Source of the DNA: Listeria cornellensis FSL F6-0969
GTDB lineage: Bacteria > Bacillota > Bacilli > Lactobacillales > Listeriaceae
NCBI RefSeq assembly: GCF_000525855.1
Contig: NZ_AODE01000037.1
Location: 1 to 36,599, forward strand
Reading direction: 5' to 3'
Length of the DNA stretch: 36,599 bases
A model generated the notes under the pieces. The model was given only the letters and a program-made list of their open reading frames with translations, made no database searches and was not told the DNA's origin. The position numbers and the translations under genes were made by a program. Positions 24,153 to 32,494 of this stretch are shown piece after piece (position 1 is the stretch's first letter; every line of letters starts with the position of its first letter).

Positions 24153-25389
24153 CTAGTCGCGTTTCGCATATTTTAAGGATGTTTTCCAAGTTTTAAATAG
24201 ACCGTCGTTCGTATAAAGAAGTACGTTGCCGCGGTAAAGTCGGATGGCTAGCCAGAACGCGAGGGCGTTGGTCAGGACAAGGATACCGAGTGAGATGAAG
24301 ATACCGGTGGCGTCGACGGCGAGCAGGTCCATTCGGGCAAGCATCATCATCGGTGAGAATGTCGGCACGTAAGAACCGATCACGACAAGCATGTTATTTG
24401 GTGCATTAGCTGCTGCAATTGAGCCCCAGTAGCCAATGATGGCAAACATCGTCATCGGATACATGAATTGTGATACGGTCTCGACATTTGGTGCCATGGA
24501 GCCGATAATGGCTGAAAGCAGGATATAGAGTAGTAAGCCAAGCACGACGAACAGGATATTTAGAATGAGATAATACGTCGGGAATTGAGCTAGTTGGTCT
24601 AGTATGCCTTGAATCATCTCGGTGTTTTTACCGCCAATCATGACGACTGCAATACAGAGCCCGTAAAAAGCAATCTGGGTGAGCAACATGAGTAAAATCG
24701 CGGTCAGTTTAGCCATTAAGTGAGTCGTGGACGAGACGCTGGATAAAATGATTTCCATAATCCGTGTGCCTTTTTCGTTTGCGATTTCTGATGCTACAAT
24801 GCTGGCATAGCTCATCACGAAGATGAAAATAACGAGTGTCAACATCAAAATCGCTGCGCTCATTGCTTCTTTTTGACTGTTGGTTAATTGATCATTGGAT
24901 AGCAACTCATTTTTGATGGGAACTGGTGTGGTGAGGCTCGCGAGTTGTTTTTCTGTGATATTGTATTCTTTGATTTTCTGTTGCAGTGTCACGCTTGTAA
25001 TGTCGTTTTGTAGGGCGGTGATGAGGGCGTTTCCTGCTGTTTCTTGAGATGTATAGACGGCTTTGACTTCGTTGCCAAGTGGTGTAATCGTTACGAAACC
25101 TTCGATGTCACCAGTTGTCAGTGCTTTTTTTGCTTTCTTCTGGGTTTCGATTTTTTTTGTCGACTTTGAAATTGGCTTTATCTGCGGAAATGGCCATTGA
25201 AAAAGCTGGATTTTCAGAGATTATGGCGATTTTTGTTGGTTCGTCACCGCCGCCGAAGTAGTCGACAATTTTTGGCAGGGCAAAGATAACCGCGCCGATA
25301 AGTAGTGGAAGAAGTAGTGAGATTAGGAATGATTTCGTTTTGACGCGGCGTTTGTAGACTTGTGATGTTATGACCCAGAATTTACTCAT
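24153..25389 (-). pseudogene. ABC-2 type permease (YhaP/NatB-like), one frameshift
   Basis: Repaired product 411 residues, close to Bacillus YhaP. ATG 25389 (MSKFWVITSQVYKRRVKTKS) overlaps the ATPase stop by 8 nt, with GGTGAG upstream. Topology: one segment near residues 24-45 (FLISLLLPLLIGAVIFALP), a large extracytoplasmic region, then about five to six segments in the C-terminal half, including a EIANEKGTRIMEIILSSVS motif typical of ABC-2 exporters. One extra base in T8 at 25151-25158 breaks the frame; with it removed KKIETQKKAKKALTTGDIEG joins both parts. Probably an exporter of Na+, peptides or toxic compounds with the ATPase upstream. The shift is likely a sequencing indel. Confidence 0.85.
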
Positions 25390-26278
25390 TCTTCTCACCT
25401 GCTTTCCATTTGAAAATTTCTTCGAGCGTTGGTGGCTCTAAGCTAAACATCGGAATGAAGCCGTCTTTGGTGACAAAATCGAATACGGTATTGGCATCGG
25501 ACTCTTCTGCTAAGTGAACGATGCGAATGCCTTTGTGGTTCTCGATTTGTGTGACGCCGGGTAGGGCTGCCAGGGCTTCTGTTGGATGCGGCGAGTCGAG
25601 CATGATGCGTTTGCGGCCAAAACTATTTTTGACGTCTTCGGATTTACCGCGTAACACTGTTTTTCCTTGTTTTAGCATCACGAGGGAGTCGCATAGTTCA
25701 TCAACGTTTTCCATGCGATGACTTGAGAAAATAATCGTTGCGCCGTCTGCTTTTAGGTCGAAAACGAATTTCTTCAGGATTTCGGCGTTGACTGGATCAA
25801 GGCCGCTGAATGGTTCGTCGAGAATAACCAGTTTGGGACGGTGAATAATCGTGCTAATCAGTTGAATTTTTTGCTGATTTCCTTTGGATAGCGTTTTGAC
25901 AAGATCGGTCTTTTTGCCGACAATTTCCGCGCGATCCATCCAAAGGTCGATTTCTGGCTTGATTTTAGCGCGAGAATAGCCTTTTAACTCCGCGAAAAAG
26001 GTGATTTGGTCCTCAATCGTGACGTTGGGATAAAGGCCGCGTTCTTCTGGAAGGTAGCCGATGATGTCCGTGTTTATTTTGGTGATGTCTTGGTTGTCCC
26101 AGAGAATTTCGCCGCTATTTGGATGTAAGAAATTAAGAATAAGGCGGAATGTTGTTGTTTTTCCAGCTCCGTTTTGGCCGATTAAGCCAAGAATTTCGCC
26201 TTCGTTAATCTGGAAATGTAAATCATCGACGGCTGTTTTTGCGCCGAATTGTTTGGACACGTTATTGACTTGTAACAT
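25382..26278 (-). CDS. ABC transporter ATP-binding protein (YhaQ/NatA-like)
   Basis: 298 residues, the same length as Bacillus YhaQ. Walker A GQNGAGKTT (34-42), Q-loop region YLPEERGLYPN (74-84), signature LSKGNQQ (129-135), Walker B LVILDEPFSGLDP (149-161), and the switch histidine in IIFSSHRME. The C-terminal extension (from about 220) is the usual one in the Nat/Yha subfamily. It drives the membrane subunit encoded next, with which it overlaps by 8 nt. It starts 29 nt after the Mga-like regulator gene, so it is likely expressed from the same transcript. Substrate unknown. Confidence 0.93.
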   Translation of the reverse strand: MLQVNNVSKQFGAKTAVDDLHFQINEGEILGLIGQNGAGKTTTFRLILNFLHPNSGEILWDNQDITKINTDIIGYLPEERGLYPNVTIEDQITFFAELKGYSRAKIKPEIDLWMDRAEIVGKKTDLVKTLSKGNQQKIQLISTIIHRPKLVILDEPFSGLDPVNAEILKKFVFDLKADGATIIFSSHRMENVDELCDSLVMLKQGKTVLRGKSEDVKNSFGRKRIMLDSPHPTEALAALPGVTQIENHKGIRIVHLAEESDANTVFDFVTKDGFIPMFSLEPPTLEEIFKWKAGEKNE

Positions 26279-26307
26279 GTGGATATCAGCTCCTTTTTTG
26301 TTTTTTT

Positions 26308-27756
26308 TTACAGTAGCTCTTCTTTTTGATGCGTTCTTTCGTTGATGTAGGCATCGAGCATTTGCCAGTCGCGCAATGTCGGGTTGGTATTCCAGACGAG
26401 TTGCGGAACGGTGCTACGGGGCAATGGCAAGTCGGTAATGATGAAATCGGCTTGTGGATGGCCACTACCAACGATAATAAGCTGTTGCGCGGAATAGCGC
26501 GAGCGAATCGTTTTCTTCACAAGATCCTCCCATAAAAAGCCGTTTTGTGAGAAAATTTTAGCGGTTAATACAGCAGGACGTGTCGTTCGTTCCATCGCGG
26601 TTTGGATGCTTATTCCAATACGATACATCAGGACATCGTGATTCTCGCGCAAGTAGGCATAAATGGGTTGTTGTGCGAAGGTTTGAAAAATAGTCGCAAT
26701 CTGTTGTTCTAAATCAGGGGATAAAACGTGCTCTTCCTTGATCAAAAAACGCTCTTGTGCCAGGAATAGTGGACTTTCAACGGCATGAAACATGGAAAAG
26801 GTGTCGATGAGGCTGACCATTAAATCGTCTGCGTCCCAGCCAATTTTCGGCAACATATTAAAAATGGTTTCGACAAGCCGATAGGTCACTGGGTTTGCGT
26901 TTTTACATGTTTCGATTCGTATCGTTTTAGATTTTTCGGAATTGTAGGATTTAGAACAAAAGAAAATACAGGATAAGATGAAAATCGATTCGGATTCAGA
27001 AATCTCGATATGCGTTGCATCAGCTAGTATTTGAAAAGATTCAGCGAGATTGCTGCGCTCATTATATATTTCCCATGTGTTAGTCGTTCTTTCACCGCGC
27101 GAATCGATAGGATAACCGCGTTTGATACGAGTGAGGGAAAGACCGACCCAAGCCGCGTATTGAATTTTGGCTGCTGGCGAGAAGTATATATCTAATTTTC
27201 GCATAATATCTTCAATAAAGCCATCGATAATTTCCCAGCTGATATCGATGAAAAACAGGTCTTGGGCGGGATAGGCGTTGAAGAATAAGTCATAAAATAG
27301 GAATCGGATTTGCGATTCTTTGCCAAGGAGATGGAGCGGTTTATTTTCGAGTTGCAGGTGGATTGATTTTAAATAGCGATGAACGGGTGTTAGTTTACGG
27401 TAGATGGTTGCTGGGCTGACGAAATTTTCTTGACACCAGACAGCGAGCGAGATCTCTTTTTCATCGTAAATATCATAGCAAAGTCGGAACAAATAGGTTT
27501 CTGAAAAGAAGGAGGAGAACAGATGGATAAAATTCTCATCGAATGGTTTTTCTAGAAGAAAGCCTTCGTTTGTGTTGATAAGTCGCCATTTTTCGGGTAG
27601 GGAGTTTTCTAGATTTTTAATTTCACGGGCGAGCGTTTTTTTGGAACAGCGCACAAGTTTGCAAATTTCTTGGCGATCCCAGGTTTTGTGGTCGGATAAA
27701 AGGACTTTGATGATAAGCAGTTGGCGTTCTTTGTCTTTTTCTAAAATACCGTTCAT
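26308..27756 (-). CDS. Mga-like transcriptional regulator
   Basis: 482 residues. Two N-terminal winged helices (DRQEICKLVRCSKKTLAREI about 28-47, and SLAVWCQENFVSPATIYRKL about 105-124) are followed by PRD-like helical domains and a C-terminal segment (QQLIIVGSGHPQADFIITD) resembling an EIIB fold: the architecture of Mga/AtxA-type regulators of surface and virulence genes. No clear phospho-cysteine is present. I start at 27756 (MNGILEKDKERQLL) where AAAGGATG lies about 8 nt upstream; an in-frame start at 27816 lacks a ribosome site. First gene of the minus-strand operon with the ABC pair and the acetyltransferase, and divergent from a GntR-like gene, which may share its control region. Confidence 0.82.
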   Translation of the reverse strand: MNGILEKDKERQLLIIKVLLSDHKTWDRQEICKLVRCSKKTLAREIKNLENSLPEKWRLINTNEGFLLEKPFDENFIHLFSSFFSETYLFRLCYDIYDEKEISLAVWCQENFVSPATIYRKLTPVHRYLKSIHLQLENKPLHLLGKESQIRFLFYDLFFNAYPAQDLFFIDISWEIIDGFIEDIMRKLDIYFSPAAKIQYAAWVGLSLTRIKRGYPIDSRGERTTNTWEIYNERSNLAESFQILADATHIEISESESIFILSCIFFCSKSYNSEKSKTIRIETCKNANPVTYRLVETIFNMLPKIGWDADDLMVSLIDTFSMFHAVESPLFLAQERFLIKEEHVLSPDLEQQIATIFQTFAQQPIYAYLRENHDVLMYRIGISIQTAMERTTRPAVLTAKIFSQNGFLWEDLVKKTIRSRYSAQQLIIVGSGHPQADFIITDLPLPRSTVPQLVWNTNPTLRDWQMLDAYINERTHQKEELL

Positions 27757-27903
27757 GGTGATATCATCCTTTCTCGGTTTATCAAACTTCTTATTTTTGC
27801 TGTTCTTCAAAGACAACTTTGAGAGAGCCAGCTCTTTTTTAGTTGTTGTATATGGTTTACAATGAATAGAGATAGTAATAAGCGAAAAAGCAAGGTAATG
27901 ACT

Positions 27904-28551
27904 ATGATTCTAAACAATGATTGCGTAGCGGATGAGATTTATGCGTCTATAAAAAGGGCGGTTCTTTGCCAAAAATACAAAATTGGTGACACGATTGAGG
28001 TGCAAAATTTGGCAGCTGAATTTGGTGTGTCGAGTCATATTGCGGGGCAGGCACTCCAATTGTTATGTCAAAGAGGTCTGTTGAATCAGCTTACGGACGA
28101 TATGTATGACGTGAAAGAAACGCATAGCAAAGAGTTTTATTACTCTGGTCGGTTTCAAATCATGTTTTTGAATATGGAATACATTATCCAGCGATTAAAA
28201 GAAACGCACATCCCTATTGTGAAGAGTCCACTGATTATACATGTAGAAGCGATGAAGGTCGGAGTTCAGAATCGGGATTATGCAACTTATATTGATGCAT
28301 GTGAGGGGTTCTATTTGGAACTCTGTAAACAAGCGAATATGAGCATTTTAGGCAAGAGTTTGAGAACCATTAATGAGCAACTAACGGCATTTGATGACAT
28401 ATTTGGTAAGAAATTTTTGTTGACGTCATCTATATGCACGGTTGAAGCGGTGGAACTTATCATGGCTGCATTAGAAGAACGTGATTATGATGAGGCAATC
28501 CATGTTGTGCAGCAATTGTATCATTATTATATTTCATTGTTGGTAGATTAG
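27904..28551 (+). CDS. GntR/FadR-like transcriptional regulator
   Basis: 215 residues. N-terminal winged helix (ADEIYASIKRAVLCQKYKIG, then VQNLAAEFGVSSHIAGQAL and LLCQRGLL), followed by an all-helical domain of about 130 residues that occupies the place of an FCD ligand domain but lacks the usual metal-binding histidines, so its effector is unclear. I chose ATG 27904 (MILNNDCVAD), 8 nt after AAGG; ATGs at 27862 and 27898 are also in frame but have poor spacing. TACAAT at 27858-27863 may be the -10, which would exclude the 27862 start. Divergent from the Mga-like operon; regulation of that operon is a reasonable guess. Confidence 0.75.
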   Translation: MILNNDCVADEIYASIKRAVLCQKYKIGDTIEVQNLAAEFGVSSHIAGQALQLLCQRGLLNQLTDDMYDVKETHSKEFYYSGRFQIMFLNMEYIIQRLKETHIPIVKSPLIIHVEAMKVGVQNRDYATYIDACEGFYLELCKQANMSILGKSLRTINEQLTAFDDIFGKKFLLTSSICTVEAVELIMAALEERDYDEAIHVVQQLYHYYISLLVD

Positions 28552-28854
28552 GCTAACTCCTCTTAATAGTAGCGCTTTCGGCGAGATAATGCTATTAAAA
28601 AATGCGATTTGCGGGGAATATTTTTATTTGGAGATAAAACGACTTTTTGATGTGGGAGGGTTGCATCGGAAAGTTGGTTTTTTATGTTGGGAAATCGGGA
28701 GCAGGGATGTGTTGTGGAATGACAGCGCACATCGAAAAAATCGCTACCAATTACGGTAACGAGTTGGTGCTTATTGCGATGATTCGTGGAATTGGGATGA
28801 CAGAATTTAGCGGACAATTGCGCGGTTTTCATTTGGATAGTAACAGATAAATAG
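28552..28854. other. Gap with a doubtful 67-codon frame
   Basis: A frame at 28650-28850 (+) could encode a 66-residue protein beginning MWEGCIGKLVFYVGK and ending GQLRGFHLDSNR, but its only upstream purine run lies 16 nt away and I recognise no family. It ends 4 nt before the hairpin at 28855. Could be a remnant of a longer gene; otherwise the gap holds nothing recognisable. Confidence 0.3.
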
Positions 28855-28914
28855 GTCGAATAAAAAGTCATGTTTAGTTAAGCGTTAAGCATGATTTTTT
28901 ATTCGACTTATTTT
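28855..28914. terminator. Strong bidirectional terminator before the Crp/Fnr gene
   Basis: Perfect 17-18 bp inverted repeat: GTCGAATAAAAAGTCATG (28855-28872) and CATGATTTTTTATTCGAC (28890-28907), 17-nt loop, flanked on the right by a T6 run. Serves the plus-strand side and the Crp/Fnr gene whose stop is at 28915. Confidence 0.85.
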
Positions 28915-29578
28915 TTAGGCCTCGTTCTCTTCACCGATAAGAAGTACGCGGGCATTAAAGATAACACGGCCTTCTTCCATCAATTGTTGTAAGTGAGCTG
29001 TCAGTGTACTAAGACTAACACCAGCATAATTCGCAATCATTTTTCTTGAAAAATATCTTGGTAATTCAATCATACCTTGATCATCGGCTTTCGGATTGTA
29101 ACGCGTCGCTAATGTGTGGATGAACGCTGCAACCCTTATTTTTCGTGTCTAAAGTTGCTTGGATTTGCTTCTTCTCTAAACGGCGCTGAATCGTTTGTAG
29201 CATGTGGTAATGCTGTAATTGAATCTCTGAGCTCTCTGCAATTTTGTTAAATACATCACTTTGTGCAAATCTCCAAACCGTCACTTCGTCTGTCAAAGCT
29301 TTTCCAAATAGTTGGCTAGAGTAGATGTTGTAATCTAGTAAATCACCTTCGCCAGCAAAGTCAATCGCTACATTTGTGTTGGAGAAGATACCGGCAACAC
29401 CAGCTACAATAACAAAGATATAAGGCGTGTTGTTCGTTGCTGTCAATTCGATTTTGTCGTTCTTCTTTAATTCTAATCTTTCCTTGGCGATATCTGACTC
29501 GAGTAAAGAAGTAAGGAACTTCCCAGCTTGTATCTTTGTATCTAATGCTTCGCTTTTTGCTAATGTATTTGTTTTCAT
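28915..29578 (-). pseudogene. Crp/Fnr-family transcriptional regulator, one frameshift
   Basis: Repaired product 220 residues, the size of PrfA/Crp relatives that abound in Listeria. N-terminal cNMP-type beta barrel (residues about 30-120: IELTATNNTPYIFVIVAGVAG in part, AIDFAGEGDLLDY), a dimer helix (IQLQHYHMLQTIQRRL), then after the shift the DNA-binding domain: LPRYFSRKMIANYAGVSLS, TLTAHLQQLMEEGRV. One extra C in CCC at 29133-29135 breaks the frame; without it KNKVAAFIHTLATRYNPKAD joins the parts. This is the only shift not in an A/T run. No cysteine cluster for an Fe-S centre was seen. Strong ribosome site GGAGGAG. Ligand and targets unknown; divergent from the P-type ATPase gene. Confidence 0.82.
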
Positions 29579-29788
29579 ATTATCTCCTCCTACGATTTTT
29601 TATGGCGCTTCGTTCGCTGCTCTATAACCATTAAACCATGAATACTAGTTTTGCGACATTCATAATTGTCATCGGAATGGACAGAAATGAAAAAAAATGA
29701 TTTTTATGGAATCTAAGGACGAAAAAAAGGGTAGTATTATAATATGTGATAAAAGTCAGAGAAAGTATGAAAAATGGTGCAAATCTCA

Positions 29789-29816
29789 TTGTATTTTTAT
29801 TTTTCTCTGATATAAT
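29789..29816 (+). promoter_or_regulatory. Promoter of the P-type ATPase gene
   Basis: TTGTAT (29789-29794), 16-bp spacer, TATAAT (29811-29816), about 65 nt before the ATG. The 303-nt divergent gap also has an ATTATAAT near 29736-29743 that reads on both strands and may serve the Crp/Fnr gene. Nothing else is evident in the gap. Confidence 0.6.
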
Positions 29817-29881
29817 CTGGACATGAATAGAAGATATAGAGTTATGGCAGTGCCATTCTAAAGCGAAAAGGATCTGGTGAG

Positions 29882-32227
29882 ATGGAAAATAAAACGAAAA
29901 CACCAGCAGGTTTAACTTCTAATGAGGTTGCCGAGCGAGTAAAACATGGACAGGTCAATCATGCACTCAAGCCGTTAACGCGCAGTGTGCTTGGAATTAT
30001 ACGGGATAATACATTTACGCTGTTTAATATGATAAATGTGGTTATCGCGAGCTTTATTATTCTCGTGGGAAGCTATCAAAATCTGCTGTTCCTTGGTGTC
30101 GCGCTCTGCAATACAGCAATGGGGATTTTTCAGGAGATCCGGGCGAAGCGGAATATCGATAAGCTAACGATTCTGACGCAGGCGAAGGTGAAGGTCATGC
30201 GCGATGGCGAACTTTGTGAAATGGAGCAGGACGAGCTTGTGCTTGGTGATGTGATGGTTTTGAATCGCGAAGACCAAATTTGTGCGGATGGGATGATTTT
30301 TCAAACGGATGGCTTGGAAGTCGATGAATCGCAGCTAACGGGTGAAGCCGAGCCTGTTGTGAAAGGCGCGGATGATTACGTGATGTCTGGGAGCTACATC
30401 GTCAGTGGGCAAGCGTATGTGAAGGTTTCTGCTGTCGGAGAACATAGTTTTGTGTCGAAAATTTCGATGGAAGTCAAGCAGGAGAAGCGGCCAGATAGTG
30501 AGTTAATCCGCTCGATTAAGAAAATTATCAAAGTATTGACGTTTATCATTATTCCGATTGGTCTAGCGCTGTTTTTCTCGAAGTATTTTCAAGGATTGCC
30601 ACTGAAGGAATCGGTGCTCGGGACTGCAGCCGCGATGATTGGGATGATTCCAGAAGGGCTCGTACTGTTGACGAGTATCGCGCTTGCGGTCGGGGTTATC
30701 AACTTGGCGAAGCAGAAAGTACTCGTGAAATCGATGCCGTGTATTGAGACATTGGCGCGTGTGGACGTGCTCTGTTTGGATAAAACGGGGACGATTACAG
30801 ATGGGAAACTAGATGTGACGGATATCGTGTTGAAGCATCCGCGCGTGACGTCTTCGCAGATTGATGCTAGTGTTGGCGCCATTGTTGGCTCGCTTTCGGA
30901 TAATAATGCGACCAGTATTGCGCTCGGGAAACATTTCACAGAGAATCCAGAATGGGAAATTGAGAAGCGAATCCCGTTTTCCTCCGCGCGTAAATGGAGC
31001 GGTTGTAGTTTTACGGAAAAAGGAACGTTTTTGATTGGTGCTCCAGAGTTTATTTTCAGAGATTTATCTGTGGAAAATCGGCAGGAATTAGATGACTACG
31101 CGAATCAAGGTTTTCGAGTTTTGGCCGTAGCGCATTCTTTGAAAACATTGACAGAAAGCGTTTTGCCGGAACAATGTGAGTTGTTAGCCTTCATTTTGAT
31201 TGCGGATAATATTCGTGCGGAGGCGCCAGATACGTTCGCCTTTTTCGCCGCGGAAGGTGTGTCGATTAAGGTTATTTCAGGAGACAATCCGGTGACAGTT
31301 TCCAATGTCGCGGTTCGTGCGGGGATTGCGAATGGTGATAAATATATTGATATGAGCGAAGTCGCTGAGGATGCTGATTTGTTGCCGATTATCGAAGCTT
31401 ATACGGTTTTTGGCCGCGTAACGCCGCATCAAAAGAAAGATTTGATTAACGCGTATAAAAATCAGGGACATACGGTTGCCATGACGGGTGATGGTGTCAA
31501 TGATGTGCTTGCTTTAAAAGAAGCCAATTGTAGCATCGCGATGGCAGAAGGTAGTGACGCCGCACGTAGCGTTTCCGATTTTGTCTTGCTATCGAATAAT
31601 TTTGACTCGATGATTGGCGTGATGCGCGAAGGTCGACGTGTTGTCAACAATATTGAGCGTGTGGCATCGCTGTACCTCATCAAAACGATGTATTCGACGG
31701 TACTGGCACTCGCGTTTATTTTCCTGGCAGGCGCGTACCCATTCCAACCGATTCAGTTAAGCCCAATCTCGGCGCTAACCGTTGGGATTCCGTCATTTTT
31801 CTTGGCGTTAAAACCGAACTACGACCGCATCAAAGGGCAATTTTTACACAAAGTATTACAAACATCCGTGCCGGCAGCGACATGCGTCATCACGTATATC
31901 ATGCTTATTCTCGGTTTCGGCAACATGCTTGGCCTAAGCTTCGCGCAAACATCGACCATGAACGTGATGTTAACAGGCGCAACATGCTTCGTCGCATTAA
32001 TCAGCGTTGGACACCCGTTCGGACGCAAAACAAAAGTACTTGTAGTAACAATGATGGCCGCATTTGTCTGTCTGTTCTTATTCGGTGGCAAGCTCTTCTC
32101 GCTCGTATCCATTTTCGATTGGCAAATGATGCTCATCTATGTACCACTACTCGTTTCCTGTGGTCCGCTATATTGGTTTATTCGCCACATGATTATGCGA
32201 TTCAGCTGGGCGGGTGCGAAAGATTAA
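29882..32227 (+). CDS. Cation-translocating P-type ATPase (Exp7/CtpE-like)
   Basis: 781 residues. Actuator loop DESQLTGEAEPV; membrane motif MIPEGLVLLTSIALAV (the PEGL of helix 4, as in P2-type pumps); phosphorylated Asp300 in CLDKTGTITDG; nucleotide domain; and the hinge AMTGDGVNDVLALKEA. Six C-terminal hydrophobic segments complete about ten in all. There are no N-terminal heavy-metal domains and no CPC motif, so it is not a copper or cadmium pump. Closest in pattern to the Streptococcus Exp7 and Mycobacterium CtpE group; CtpE moves Ca2+, so Ca2+ or Mg2+ is the likely ion, not proven. Ribosome site AAAGGATCTGGTGAG. Single-gene unit followed by repeat copy 4. Confidence 0.9.
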   Translation: MENKTKTPAGLTSNEVAERVKHGQVNHALKPLTRSVLGIIRDNTFTLFNMINVVIASFIILVGSYQNLLFLGVALCNTAMGIFQEIRAKRNIDKLTILTQAKVKVMRDGELCEMEQDELVLGDVMVLNREDQICADGMIFQTDGLEVDESQLTGEAEPVVKGADDYVMSGSYIVSGQAYVKVSAVGEHSFVSKISMEVKQEKRPDSELIRSIKKIIKVLTFIIIPIGLALFFSKYFQGLPLKESVLGTAAAMIGMIPEGLVLLTSIALAVGVINLAKQKVLVKSMPCIETLARVDVLCLDKTGTITDGKLDVTDIVLKHPRVTSSQIDASVGAIVGSLSDNNATSIALGKHFTENPEWEIEKRIPFSSARKWSGCSFTEKGTFLIGAPEFIFRDLSVENRQELDDYANQGFRVLAVAHSLKTLTESVLPEQCELLAFILIADNIRAEAPDTFAFFAAEGVSIKVISGDNPVTVSNVAVRAGIANGDKYIDMSEVAEDADLLPIIEAYTVFGRVTPHQKKDLINAYKNQGHTVAMTGDGVNDVLALKEANCSIAMAEGSDAARSVSDFVLLSNNFDSMIGVMREGRRVVNNIERVASLYLIKTMYSTVLALAFIFLAGAYPFQPIQLSPISALTVGIPSFFLALKPNYDRIKGQFLHKVLQTSVPAATCVITYIMLILGFGNMLGLSFAQTSTMNVMLTGATCFVALISVGHPFGRKTKVLVVTMMAAFVCLFLFGGKLFSLVSIFDWQMMLIYVPLLVSCGPLYWFIRHMIMRFSWAGAKD

Positions 32228-32240
32228 GTGTGGACCATAG

Positions 32241-32475
32241 CCTAAATAAATCGGCGACAAGCGCCCGCATTCAGGGGATTTGGCAGACTTCCGGTACTGC
32301 TACGCAATACTTGCTACGCTTAACTTCTTGCATGGTCGAGGAAACTACCCTCTCCCGGCTTTCAGTCATCACATACACAAGTATGCGCAGCTCTCCGGCT
32401 TCCACCAAATTCCCTGAATACAAGCGCTTTCGCTCGATTTGTATAAAGCAGGATTCACGTCCTACCCGAAAAAAA
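32241..32475 (+). repeat. Dispersed palindromic element, copy 4 (long form)
   Basis: About 15 nt after the ATPase stop. Left end CTAAATAAATCGGCGACAAG as in copy 1; arm ATTCAGGGGATTTGGCAGA (32269-32287) pairs with 32401-32419 at 16 of 19 positions plus one G-U. The 113-nt loop holds the long-form core also present in copy 2 (GCTTAACTTCTTGCATGGTC, TTTCAGTCATCACATACA). Right end ACAAGCGCTTTCGCTCGATT. A weak ACCC/GGG hairpin at 32462-32476 corresponds to the terminator of copy 1. Confidence 0.88.
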
Positions 32476-32494
32476 TGGGCTTGTGATTCTCTGC

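Noticed and set aside
28563-28871. 102-codon minus-strand frame beside the Crp/Fnr gene
   Set aside because: Runs into the terminator stem and lacks any recognised motif or ribosome site.
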